From: Synergistaceae bacterium
GTDB taxonomy: Bacteria > Synergistota > Synergistia > Synergistales > Aminobacteriaceae
Length of the DNA: 13,553 bases
Reading direction: 5' to 3'
NCBI GenBank assembly: GCA_009778055.1
Contig: WRKN01000052.1
Location: 1 to 13,553 of the forward strand
Positions 5,923 to 12,738 of this stretch are shown in pieces; position 1 is the stretch's first letter, and each line of letters starts with the position of its first letter. The notes beneath the pieces were generated by a model. The model had not been told where the DNA came from. It worked only from the letters and a program-made list of their open reading frames with translations, and did no database searches. Both the position numbers and the translations under genes were made by a program.

Positions 5923-7029
5923 TTGATTCGTTACGTATTGGCCTTTCTGGCCGTAACCCATCTATATCTGTATCTGAAACTGCGTTCCGGGTTTGGGGTT
6001 GGGTGGTGGGGCCTCATCTATGTGGTGTGGGGCGTTGTGTCCGCCATATTGCCCTTTGCCTCCCGAATGGGATATCTCGGCACGGGGCGGCCTCCTGAAA
6101 TTTTGTTCGGCCTCGCGTTTACTTGGATTGCGCTCGTGGGAATGGCCTGCGTGGGCTTTTTTTTCATGGATGCGGCTTCGCTTGCCGCCTGGCTGCTCGA
6201 CGCGCTGGCCGGAACGAATTTCAAACCCAGATTCTTCGCCCCGCGCAAATGCGTTCCCGTAACGCTTCTTTTACTTTTTGCGGCCGCGCTTTACAGCTAT
6301 TACGAGGCATGGGACGTAAAGCGCGTCGACATTGTGCTGGAAACTTCTAAACTGCCGGAGGAGATTGACCGCCTGAGACTGGCGCATCTGACGGACATTC
6401 ACCTGGGCGGGCTGTACACCCCTGCCCGGTTCCGGAGGGTCATGGACATCGTACGTTCGGCGGAGCCGGACATTTTGGTCTTGACGGGAGACGTCGTGGA
6501 CGGTGACATGAGCTTTTGGGAAGAGGAGACGAAACTTCTGGCCTCGCACGGGGCCAAATACGGCGCTTTCGCCGTTACCGGCAACCATGAATTTTACGTC
6601 GGAATCGACAAAACCGTCGATTTTATGAGGCGCGCGCGGGTTGTTCTCCTGCGCGACGCTGTAGTGGACGTTGCCGGCATAGCGATTATAGGGCTCGACG
6701 ACTCGGCGCGAATGGGCAGGGGCACGTCGGAAACGCTGCCAAGCGGTCTGAACTTCTCGGAAGACAGGTTTGTGCTGCTTCTCAAACACAGGCCGCAGGT
6801 AATAGAGGGCACTGAAGGCAAATTTGATTTGCAGTTGTCCGGCCACACTCACGACGGGCAAATATGGCCGTTTCGTTATGCGGCCAGGCTGGCGAACAAA
6901 CATGTGCAGGGTCTGTCCCACAAAGGCCCTAGCGCCGTTTACGTCAGCAACGGCGCCGGATTTTGGGGGCCTCCTCTGCGCTTCCTGGCGCCGCCGGAGG
7001 TCACGGTGATAGATTTGGTGCGGCGTTAA
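5923..7029 (+). CDS. Membrane-anchored metallophosphoesterase (YkuE/YaeI-like)
   Basis: The 368-residue product has an N-terminal membrane part with hydrophobic stretches near 2-18, 28-46, 60-82 and 110-125, then a calcineurin-like phosphoesterase domain from about 150. All metal-site motifs are present: DIH at 158-160, GDVVD at 189-193, GNHE at 220-223, KHR at 288-290 and GHTHDGQ at 307-313. Members of this family (YkuE, YaeI, LpxH relatives) act at the membrane on lipid-linked or nucleotide phosphoesters; the substrate here is unknown. The start is TTG 5923 behind GGGGAGAGG (5911-5919 area); no ATG lies near and the homology-free N terminus is hydrophobic from the first residues. The gap to the preceding gene is 18 nt and to radA 15 nt, so it is mid-operon. 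Sure of the enzyme class, unsure of orientation and substrate. Confidence 0.88.
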   Translation: MIRYVLAFLAVTHLYLYLKLRSGFGVGWWGLIYVVWGVVSAILPFASRMGYLGTGRPPEILFGLAFTWIALVGMACVGFFFMDAASLAAWLLDALAGTNFKPRFFAPRKCVPVTLLLLFAAALYSYYEAWDVKRVDIVLETSKLPEEIDRLRLAHLTDIHLGGLYTPARFRRVMDIVRSAEPDILVLTGDVVDGDMSFWEEETKLLASHGAKYGAFAVTGNHEFYVGIDKTVDFMRRARVVLLRDAVVDVAGIAIIGLDDSARMGRGTSETLPSGLNFSEDRFVLLLKHRPQVIEGTEGKFDLQLSGHTHDGQIWPFRYAARLANKHVQGLSHKGPSAVYVSNGAGFWGPPLRFLAPPEVTVIDLVRR

Positions 7030-7044
7030 GCCCGGAGGGTTGTT

Positions 7045-8391
7045 TTGGCCAAAGAAGACCCTATGCGTTACGTATGCGGCCATTGCGGTTTTTCCACCGT
7101 CACGCGCACGGGAAAGTGCACGTCCTGCGGGCAGTGGGGTACTTTGGTACAGGCTCAAGCCGCCGCGGAAGGGGCTAAAGCCAGGGCCGAGGTGGTGAGC
7201 GCCGTGTCCGTCGTGCCGCCCAGGCGGGTTACGTCGGGCATACCGGAGCTGGATCGCGTACTTGGCGGAGGCTTGGTTCCGGGCGGAGTGGTACTTATCG
7301 GGGGACAGCCGGGAATAGGGAAATCGACGCTTCTCCTTCAGGCCGGCGGACTGGTAGCATCGATGGGAACGCCTGTGCTTTACATCTCCGGCGAGGAATC
7401 GAGCGCGCAGGTGGCGCTTCGCGCGTCGCGCCTGGGAGTGGTGTCGGAAAACCTCCTGCTGTACTGCGGGAATAATCTGGAGGACGCGCTTTCCAATGTT
7501 ACGGGCTCTCAGAACGCCGGGCTTTTTATATTGGACAGCGTACAGGCTGTCAAGGCTCCGGGGGAAACCGGCTGGCCGGGTACGCCCAATCAGGTGCGCG
7601 CCGTGGCGCAGCTCTCGGTGGACGTCGCCAGGGCGGCAAACGTGCCGGCCGTGCTGGTGGGGCACATTACCAAAGACGGACGGCTCGCCGGGCCTATGCT
7701 TTTGGAGCACATGGTCGACGCGGTTCTGACGTTTTCCGGCGAGGGGTATTCTTCGTACCGTATGTTGCGCGCGATAAAAAACCGTTATGGCAACACCGAC
7801 GAGCTGGGCGTTTTTGAAATGAAGGAAAACGGGCTAGCCGCCGTGGAGGACAAGAGCGGGCTTTACTGGAACCGCGCCGACGCCGGAGTGTCCGGCGTCG
7901 CCATGACCGTGGCAATGGAGGGTTCGACGCCGTTGATCGCCGAGGTTCAGACTCTGGCAAGCCCGACGGCTTTTCCATACCCCAAACGCACGTCGCGCGG
8001 CATAGAACTGAACCGTTTTCAGCTCCTCACCGCCGTCCTTGAAAAGCGTTCCGGTATTCCGTGCGGCGGGCACGATCTTTACCTCAACGTAGCGGGAGGG
8101 CTTTCGATCCAGGATCCGTCGGCGGATCTTGCGGCTTGCGCGGCACTGGCTTCGGCGCTTCAAGACAGGCCCCTGCGCGGCGGTTGCTGCTATTTGGGAG
8201 AGGTGGGGCTGGCCGGGGAAGTGCGCCCGGTCGTCCGTCTTGCGGCAAGGTTGAAGGAAGCGGAGCGGCTGGGGTTCAAACACGCGGTAGTCAGCGAAAA
8301 GGAACGGGATGAATCAATCTGCGCGCGCCTCGACGTGGCGCGTGTAAACAGCTTGAGCGACGCTCTTAAAATAGGAGGAATTTTAACATGA
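7045..8391 (+). CDS. radA: DNA repair / branch-migration protein RadA (Sms)
   Basis: The 448-residue product has the full RadA architecture. A four-cysteine zinc finger (C11, C14, C25, C28) comes first. A RecA-like ATPase follows with Walker A GGQPGIGKST (86-95) and Walker B LFILDSVQ (160-167), then the RadA signature KNRYG (245-249, Tyr where many have Phe). A Lon-like C-terminal domain (about 285-448) ends the protein. RadA is a DnaB-like cytosolic motor that drives branch migration of recombination intermediates with RecA. The start is TTG 7045, supported by GGAGGG at 7034-7039 with 5-nt spacing; ATG 7063 would cut close to the zinc finger. The stop overlaps the nfeD start (ATGA, 4 nt), which implies coupled translation. 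Length is normal. Confidence 0.96.
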   Translation: MAKEDPMRYVCGHCGFSTVTRTGKCTSCGQWGTLVQAQAAAEGAKARAEVVSAVSVVPPRRVTSGIPELDRVLGGGLVPGGVVLIGGQPGIGKSTLLLQAGGLVASMGTPVLYISGEESSAQVALRASRLGVVSENLLLYCGNNLEDALSNVTGSQNAGLFILDSVQAVKAPGETGWPGTPNQVRAVAQLSVDVARAANVPAVLVGHITKDGRLAGPMLLEHMVDAVLTFSGEGYSSYRMLRAIKNRYGNTDELGVFEMKENGLAAVEDKSGLYWNRADAGVSGVAMTVAMEGSTPLIAEVQTLASPTAFPYPKRTSRGIELNRFQLLTAVLEKRSGIPCGGHDLYLNVAGGLSIQDPSADLAACAALASALQDRPLRGGCCYLGEVGLAGEVRPVVRLAARLKEAERLGFKHAVVSEKERDESICARLDVARVNSLSDALKIGGILT

Positions 8392-9692
8392 GACGCTTGA
8401 ACAGACTATTATTGATCCTGCTCCTGGTCATAATCATGCTTAACCCGTCGGCATCGGACGCGGCGAACCCGAACAGAGTCGTCTCGGCGGCCATTTCCGG
8501 CACGGTCAGCGTACAAATGGAGGAATTTGTGGCGCGTGTGGTCAAACATGCCGAAAAAGAAAACGCCGCTCTGGTCGTGTTCAGACTGGACACTCCCGGC
8601 GGGCTTGTCTCGGCTACAAGGGGCATAACCCAGACGATTCTGAACTCCAATGTCCCGGTGGCGGTATGGGTTCCTCCCGGCGGGCGCGCCGCGTCGGCTG
8701 GGTGCTTTATAATGCAGGCCGCTCACGTTGCCGCCATGGCGTCGGGCACGAACATAGGCGCGGCCCACCCGGTTATCGCGTCGGGCAGTAACGTGCCGGA
8801 CGGAGACATGAAGAAGAAAGTCATGAGCGACCTGATGGCAAGTATGCGTTCCCTGACACAATTGCGCGGGCGCAATGAAAATGTCACGCAGCGGATGATC
8901 GAGGAGAGTCTTTCCCTCACCGCTCATGAGGCTCTTGAGGGAAACGCCATAGACGTCGTGGCCGACGATATTGACTCCCTGCTCTACGCCTCAAACGGGC
9001 GTATGGTTGAGGTAAACGGCAAACAAACCACAATCGGCGTTTCACCCAACGCCGGAGTGGAAAACGTCGAGATGAGCTTCCAGGAACAGTTCATACAGTT
9101 CCTTTCGAGTCCGGACATCGCTTATCTGCTGCTGGCCGGCGGGCTGCTGGCTATTTTCTACAGTATCGTAACGTCCGGCGGGTTTATTCTGGGCACAACA
9201 GGAGCGGTTATGCTGTTGCTGGGCGGTATAGGGCTGAAAATGCTGCCGTTCAACTGGGCGGGGGTCGCGCTGCTCATAGCCGGAGCCGTAATAATGGGCA
9301 TAGAGATAATGACCGGCGGGACGGGCGGGTTGTTGGGGCTGCTGGGCACAGCGGCCATTATAGCCGGGGGCATGTTCCTGTTCAGAGCGCCTGGCGGGGA
9401 GCTTCTGCACGTTTCGATGGGCTTGATTACGGGCATGGGTGTAACTCTGGGGCTTTGTTTCATGATTTTCGCCATGATGATAACCAGGAGTCTGAGGTCG
9501 AAGGTAACGACCGGCCGGGAGGGGCTTATCGGCCTTGAAGTCGAAATCACGGAAGACCTGGATCCAGAAGGCATGGTCAAGTGCCGCGGCGAGGTTTGGA
9601 GGGCGCGTACCAAAGGCGAAAGCCTGCGCAAAGGCAGTCCCGCCGTAGTAGTTTCGGTCGACAGCATAATTCTGGTAGTGAAAGCGAGATAA
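8388..9692 (+). CDS. nfeD: Long-form NfeD: ClpP-like membrane serine protease with OB-fold tail
   Basis: The 434-residue membrane protein begins with a signal sequence (RRLNRLLLILLLVIIMLNP, likely cleaved after SASDA). A ClpP/SppA-like protease domain spans about 30-225: LDTPGG at 67-72, then GGRAASAG with the nucleophile Ser103, and a candidate base Lys144 in DMKKK, 41 residues later, the same spacing I recall for the archaeal NfeD homologue PH1510. Hydrophobic helices at about 240-262, 266-283, 288-306, 312-333 and 343-366 follow, with a C-terminal OB-fold (GLEVEITEDLD to the end). Family members cleave membrane proteins, typically stomatin. The start is ATG 8388, AGGAGGA at 8373-8379, overlapping radA by 4 nt. 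No stomatin/SPFH gene follows in the window; a zinc-ribbon gene does. Confidence 0.92.
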   Translation: MRRLNRLLLILLLVIIMLNPSASDAANPNRVVSAAISGTVSVQMEEFVARVVKHAEKENAALVVFRLDTPGGLVSATRGITQTILNSNVPVAVWVPPGGRAASAGCFIMQAAHVAAMASGTNIGAAHPVIASGSNVPDGDMKKKVMSDLMASMRSLTQLRGRNENVTQRMIEESLSLTAHEALEGNAIDVVADDIDSLLYASNGRMVEVNGKQTTIGVSPNAGVENVEMSFQEQFIQFLSSPDIAYLLLAGGLLAIFYSIVTSGGFILGTTGAVMLLLGGIGLKMLPFNWAGVALLIAGAVIMGIEIMTGGTGGLLGLLGTAAIIAGGMFLFRAPGGELLHVSMGLITGMGVTLGLCFMIFAMMITRSLRSKVTTGREGLIGLEVEITEDLDPEGMVKCRGEVWRARTKGESLRKGSPAVVVSVDSIILVVKAR

Positions 9693-9716
9693 GAGAGCGA
9701 AAGGAGCAAAAAGCAC

Positions 9717-9983
9717 ATGGAAGAAAGACATTGCCAAAGTTGCGGTATGCCGATGGGCGCGACTGACGAAATGTATGGAGCCAACGCGGACGGAAGTAAG
9801 AGCGAGGATTACTGCGGCTACTGCTTTGGAAACGGTACTTTCAAGCAGGACTGCACGATGGACGAAATGATCGATTATTGCGTTCCCCACGTGGCATCTG
9901 CCAATTCAGGTATGAGTGAGGACGAAGCGCGAAAAATGATGGGAGAGTTTTTCCCAACGCTCAAACGTTGGAAAACGGTATAG
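9717..9983 (+). CDS. Small putative zinc-ribbon protein
   Basis: This 88-residue cytosolic protein matches the putative zinc-ribbon family common in anaerobes. It begins CQSCGMPM (C6, C9), continues with ANADGSKSEDYCGYC (C33, C36), and has C46 and C55 in the conserved stretch GTFKQDCTMDEMIDYC. The four leading cysteines would hold one zinc ion. The C-terminal half is a short helical segment (MSEDEARKMMGEFFPTLKRW). Function of the family is not known to me; I see no catalytic residues. The start is ATG 9717 with AAGGAG at 9701-9706. It follows nfeD by 24 nt and is probably the last gene of the run that begins at 4771, although a separate promoter for this small gene cannot be ruled out. Confidence 0.85.
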   Translation: MEERHCQSCGMPMGATDEMYGANADGSKSEDYCGYCFGNGTFKQDCTMDEMIDYCVPHVASANSGMSEDEARKMMGEFFPTLKRWKTV

Positions 9984-9987
9984 GTAT

Positions 9988-10015
9988 GTTACAGATAGTA
10001 CACACAAAATTTACA
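9988..10015 (+). promoter_or_regulatory. Candidate PhoP/Pho-box-like direct repeats upstream of the phosphatase pair
   Basis: Three hexamers lie in exact 11-bp phase with 5-nt spacers: GTTACA (9988-9993), TACACA (9999-10004) and TTTACA (10010-10015). Against the Bacillus PhoP half-site TTHACA they score 5, 5 and 6 of 6. They sit in the only gap (92 nt) before two exported phosphate-releasing enzymes, where a phosphate-starvation regulator would be expected. A weak -10 (TATCCT, 10025-10030) lies just downstream. The assignment is by pattern; the regulator of this organism is not in the window. Confidence 0.45.
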
Positions 10016-10075
10016 TTGTTCGGCTATCCTCAAAAAGCAAAATACATTTCGTGTCGTGATTGAGGAGGTTGAGAT

Positions 10076-11530
10076 GTGAGAAGGTTTTTGTTGTTTTGCG
10101 CTATTGGGATTTTGCTCATCGGGAATGCGGCCTACGGAAGGGAAATTTACACGGAACCATATTTGGCGAGCCTCGCTCCTTTCCAGAGCATGAACGTAAT
10201 CTGGCTTACGGGAGAGAGCGCCGACGAGGCTTGGGTCGATTTCGGCGAAACCGAGCAGTACGGTCAGAAGACGCGCGCGGCACAGTTCGAGATCAAGGGA
10301 ATGAGACGTTCCGCCAGGCCGGACGGCTATGACGACGACCCGGAAAAAAACCCGGAAGTTCCGGTTTTTCAGCAGATCGGAGAACTTGAGAACCTGAAAC
10401 CGGCCACGAAATATTTTTACAGGGTAACGACAAAAATCGGGGACAAAACGATCACCGGCTCTCCCTATCATTTCAAAACAGCCCCCGCGCCTAATTCCGA
10501 CCTGCCGTTCAAGTTCGTGCTGCTTTCCGACCTTCAGCAAAAAAATCAGGTACTGGAAACAGTGCGTATGGCGGGACAACAGGACGCGGATTTCGTTCTC
10601 TTCGCCGGAGACCTTCAGAACGTACCATGGAAGATTGGCGAATGGTTCCCGGTCGATGGCTGCTTCATAGCTCCCGAGGAAGAGGGCAAAGAGTGGTTCA
10701 CTGTCATGCAGCAGACGCGGGATTCCACGCGGCTTCTTCAATACATGCCTATTTTCCCCGCCCCAGGCAACCACGAAGCCGACGATCAGCGAATCTGGAC
10801 CGACAAAGAAATGGCGGCTGACCCTTCCAGGAAGACCCTCTCCATTTACATGCAACTGTTTCGCCCGCTTTACCCTGAACAGCAGGCCGAACGCAACGGC
10901 AAGCACTGGTACTCCGCCGACTACGGCAACATGCGCATAATAAGCCTCTCCATTTTCCGTTGGCATCCCTGGGATCCATACGAAGCCCCGGGTTGGATAC
11001 TTTTCGACGACATAGCTCCCGACAGCCCACAGGTCACTTGGCTGGAAAATGATTTGAAAAACAAGAGCAGCCGGTATACGTGGGTAGTACAGCACTGGCA
11101 CATGCTCAACCGGGGCGCTGAGGTATGGGTCCCCATGTCGGAGCCCTTGATCGACCCCGCCAAGCCGGACCGCGCTGTATACCCGTACGGCGACCACTGC
11201 TGGAACGTACTGCGTCCGCTTTACGAAAAATACGGCGTCAACGCGGTGAACTTCGGGCACTCGCACGTATACGAGCGCTACCTGATCAACAACGTACACT
11301 ACATCGAAGCGGCTACCATAGGCAACAATTACCGGGATGAGGACGACCCGCTGCACTTCAGCGGAATAGCGCCGATCTTCGAGCAAAACGGGTTCCGCTC
11401 GTGTATGATAGTTTCCTCCACGCCCGAAGGTTTGGTCGCCAGGGCATTGAGAGCCAGCGACGACGGCAATGGAAACGCGAGAACAGGTGAAGTTTTCGAC
11501 GAATTTGTTATCGCTCCTTTTAATAAATAG
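10076..11530 (+). CDS. Exported purple-acid-phosphatase-like metallophosphoesterase
   Basis: The 484-residue product starts with a Sec signal (RRFLLFCAIGILLIGNAAYG, cleavage near residue 21). A fibronectin-like N domain of the purple acid phosphatase type (about 25-136, with ATKYFYRV) and a metallophosphoesterase domain (about 143-420) follow. Metal motifs: SDLQ with D152, GDLQN with D179, GNHE with N232 and H233, VQHWH with H340, and GHSHVYERY with H395 and H397. The iron-binding Tyr of true purple acid phosphatases (GDxxY) is Asn182, and the first motif is DxQ rather than DxG or DxH, so the metal centre should differ and the protein need not be purple. The start is GTG 10076 behind GAGGAGG at 10062-10068; the ATG at 10074 reads straight into TGA. 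GlpQ follows after 29 nt. Likely releases phosphate outside the cytoplasmic membrane; the substrate is not evident. Confidence 0.85.
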   Translation: MRRFLLFCAIGILLIGNAAYGREIYTEPYLASLAPFQSMNVIWLTGESADEAWVDFGETEQYGQKTRAAQFEIKGMRRSARPDGYDDDPEKNPEVPVFQQIGELENLKPATKYFYRVTTKIGDKTITGSPYHFKTAPAPNSDLPFKFVLLSDLQQKNQVLETVRMAGQQDADFVLFAGDLQNVPWKIGEWFPVDGCFIAPEEEGKEWFTVMQQTRDSTRLLQYMPIFPAPGNHEADDQRIWTDKEMAADPSRKTLSIYMQLFRPLYPEQQAERNGKHWYSADYGNMRIISLSIFRWHPWDPYEAPGWILFDDIAPDSPQVTWLENDLKNKSSRYTWVVQHWHMLNRGAEVWVPMSEPLIDPAKPDRAVYPYGDHCWNVLRPLYEKYGVNAVNFGHSHVYERYLINNVHYIEAATIGNNYRDEDDPLHFSGIAPIFEQNGFRSCMIVSSTPEGLVARALRASDDGNGNARTGEVFDEFVIAPFNK

Positions 11531-11559
11531 ACTCTGGATACGGAAAGCAGGTGTAAAAA

Positions 11560-12609
11560 ATGAATTTCCGAAAGCATATTCCCGTTTTGACAGTGCTGGT
11601 AACAATGTTATGTGTTGTTTGCCTGCCCTGCGCCGCAAAGGCCGCAGACTACAAGCCCGCGGTAGCCGCCCATAGGGGCGCGTCCGGCTATTTGCCGGAG
11701 CACACTCTGGAGGCCAAGGCTATGGCGTACGCCATGGGCGCGGACTATATCGAGCAGGACGTGGTCTTCACCAAAGACAACGTGCTTGTCGTTCTGCATG
11801 ACCACACCCTGGAAACGACGACGGACGTCGAGGCGAAATTCCCGGGACGCCACCGCGATGACGGCAGCTACTACGCGATAGATTTTACCTTGAGTGAAAT
11901 CAAGAGCCTTCTGGTGACGGAGCGGTTTGACGCGAAAACGGGAGAAGCGGTTTTCGCGGGCAGGTTCCCGAAAGGGTTCGGCATCGACTTCCGGGTTCCC
12001 ACGCTGGAGGAGGAAATCATCCTTATCCAGGGGCTGAACAAGGCCACAGGCAAAAATACCGGGCTGTATGTCGAAGTGAAAGAGCCCGAGTTCCACGAAA
12101 GGGAAGGCAAGCCCATCATGGAAGCCGTCATTGAGCTGCTTTCCAGGTATGGGTACAACGAGGAAGACGCCAACGCCATCCTCCAGATTTTCGATTTCGA
12201 CGCGGTGAAAAAGTCCCGCGCCCTCGGCTGGAAAGCGCCGCTTGCCATGCTGGTGGACATGGACGGCCAGAATCTTGTTGACGATAAGGACATCCACAAG
12301 TGGCTGCTGACGGAGGAGGGAGTAAAGGAAGTTTCCAGGTACGCAAGCATTTACGCCCCGTGGTTCAGTCATTTGGCGGTTCCGTCGGAAGACGGCAAGA
12401 GCTGGACAACCGCTCCCTGCCTGAAATGGGCCCGCGACGCGGGCATGAAGGTTCACACCTGGACGCATCGCACGGACAGGCTTGCCGGAGGATTCGCCTC
12501 GGAAGAGGCCATGTTCGACGCCATCTTCAAGGAAATGAAGCTGGACGGCCTGTTCAGCGATTTCCCGGATCGCCCTGTCGAATATCTCAACAAAAACGGC
12601 TTGCGTTAG
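11560..12609 (+). CDS. glpQ: Periplasmic glycerophosphodiester phosphodiesterase GlpQ
   Basis: The 349-residue product closely follows E. coli GlpQ (about 358 residues). It cleaves glycerophosphodiesters from deacylated phospholipids into an alcohol and glycerol-3-phosphate. A Sec signal (KHIPVLTVLVTMLCVVCLPCAAKA) ends with AAKA at 26-29. The catalytic core is intact: HRGASGYLPEHTLEAK (H38, R39), DYIEQDV (E65, D67), VVLHDHTLE (H80, H82), VEVKEP around 171-176, and near the end THRTD and DGLFSDFPDRP. The start is ATG 11560 with a weak site (AGGTG, 11549-11553). Only 29 nt separate it from the PAP-like gene, and a hairpin terminator follows, so the two make an operon. A GlpT or Ugp uptake system would be expected elsewhere in the genome. 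Confidence 0.95.
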   Translation: MNFRKHIPVLTVLVTMLCVVCLPCAAKAADYKPAVAAHRGASGYLPEHTLEAKAMAYAMGADYIEQDVVFTKDNVLVVLHDHTLETTTDVEAKFPGRHRDDGSYYAIDFTLSEIKSLLVTERFDAKTGEAVFAGRFPKGFGIDFRVPTLEEEIILIQGLNKATGKNTGLYVEVKEPEFHEREGKPIMEAVIELLSRYGYNEEDANAILQIFDFDAVKKSRALGWKAPLAMLVDMDGQNLVDDKDIHKWLLTEEGVKEVSRYASIYAPWFSHLAVPSEDGKSWTTAPCLKWARDAGMKVHTWTHRTDRLAGGFASEEAMFDAIFKEMKLDGLFSDFPDRPVEYLNKNGLR

Positions 12610-12620
12610 CGGATGATACG

Positions 12621-12652
12621 AGAAAGAGAAGGGGGCTGCTCCTTCTCTTTCT
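12621..12652 (+). terminator. Hairpin terminator after glpQ
   Basis: A perfect 12-bp stem (AGAAAGAGAAGG at 12621-12632 with 12641-12652) encloses an 8-nt loop, 11 nt after the glpQ stop. The T-rich 3' arm runs on into CTTTG instead of a long T-tract. It closes the PAP-like/glpQ unit and lies between convergent genes. Bases 12653-12738, up to the stop of the TPR gene, hold nothing else that I can see. Confidence 0.72.
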
Positions 12653-12738
12653 CTTTGCCGCTATGGGATATACAGATATAAGACAGCCCCGAAGACGGCA
12701 AGCAGCATACTGTTCAATGTTCCGAGGAGATATTTCTT

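Noticed and set aside
6271..7710. 479-codon open frame on the minus strand
   Set aside because: It is antisense to the metallophosphoesterase and radA, is rich in Arg, His, Pro and Gln, and has no recognisable domain or ribosome site.
9989..11638. 549-codon open frame on the minus strand
   Set aside because: It lies wholly opposite the PAP-like gene and the start of glpQ, which have clear motifs, signal peptides and ribosome sites. The product shows no family pattern. It is a by-product of codon bias in GC-rich DNA.
11620..11650. Lipoprotein signal in GlpQ (Cys near residue 24)
   Set aside because: The residues before the Cys (C-L-P) do not fit a lipobox, whereas AAKA-AD fits ordinary signal peptidase I cleavage.
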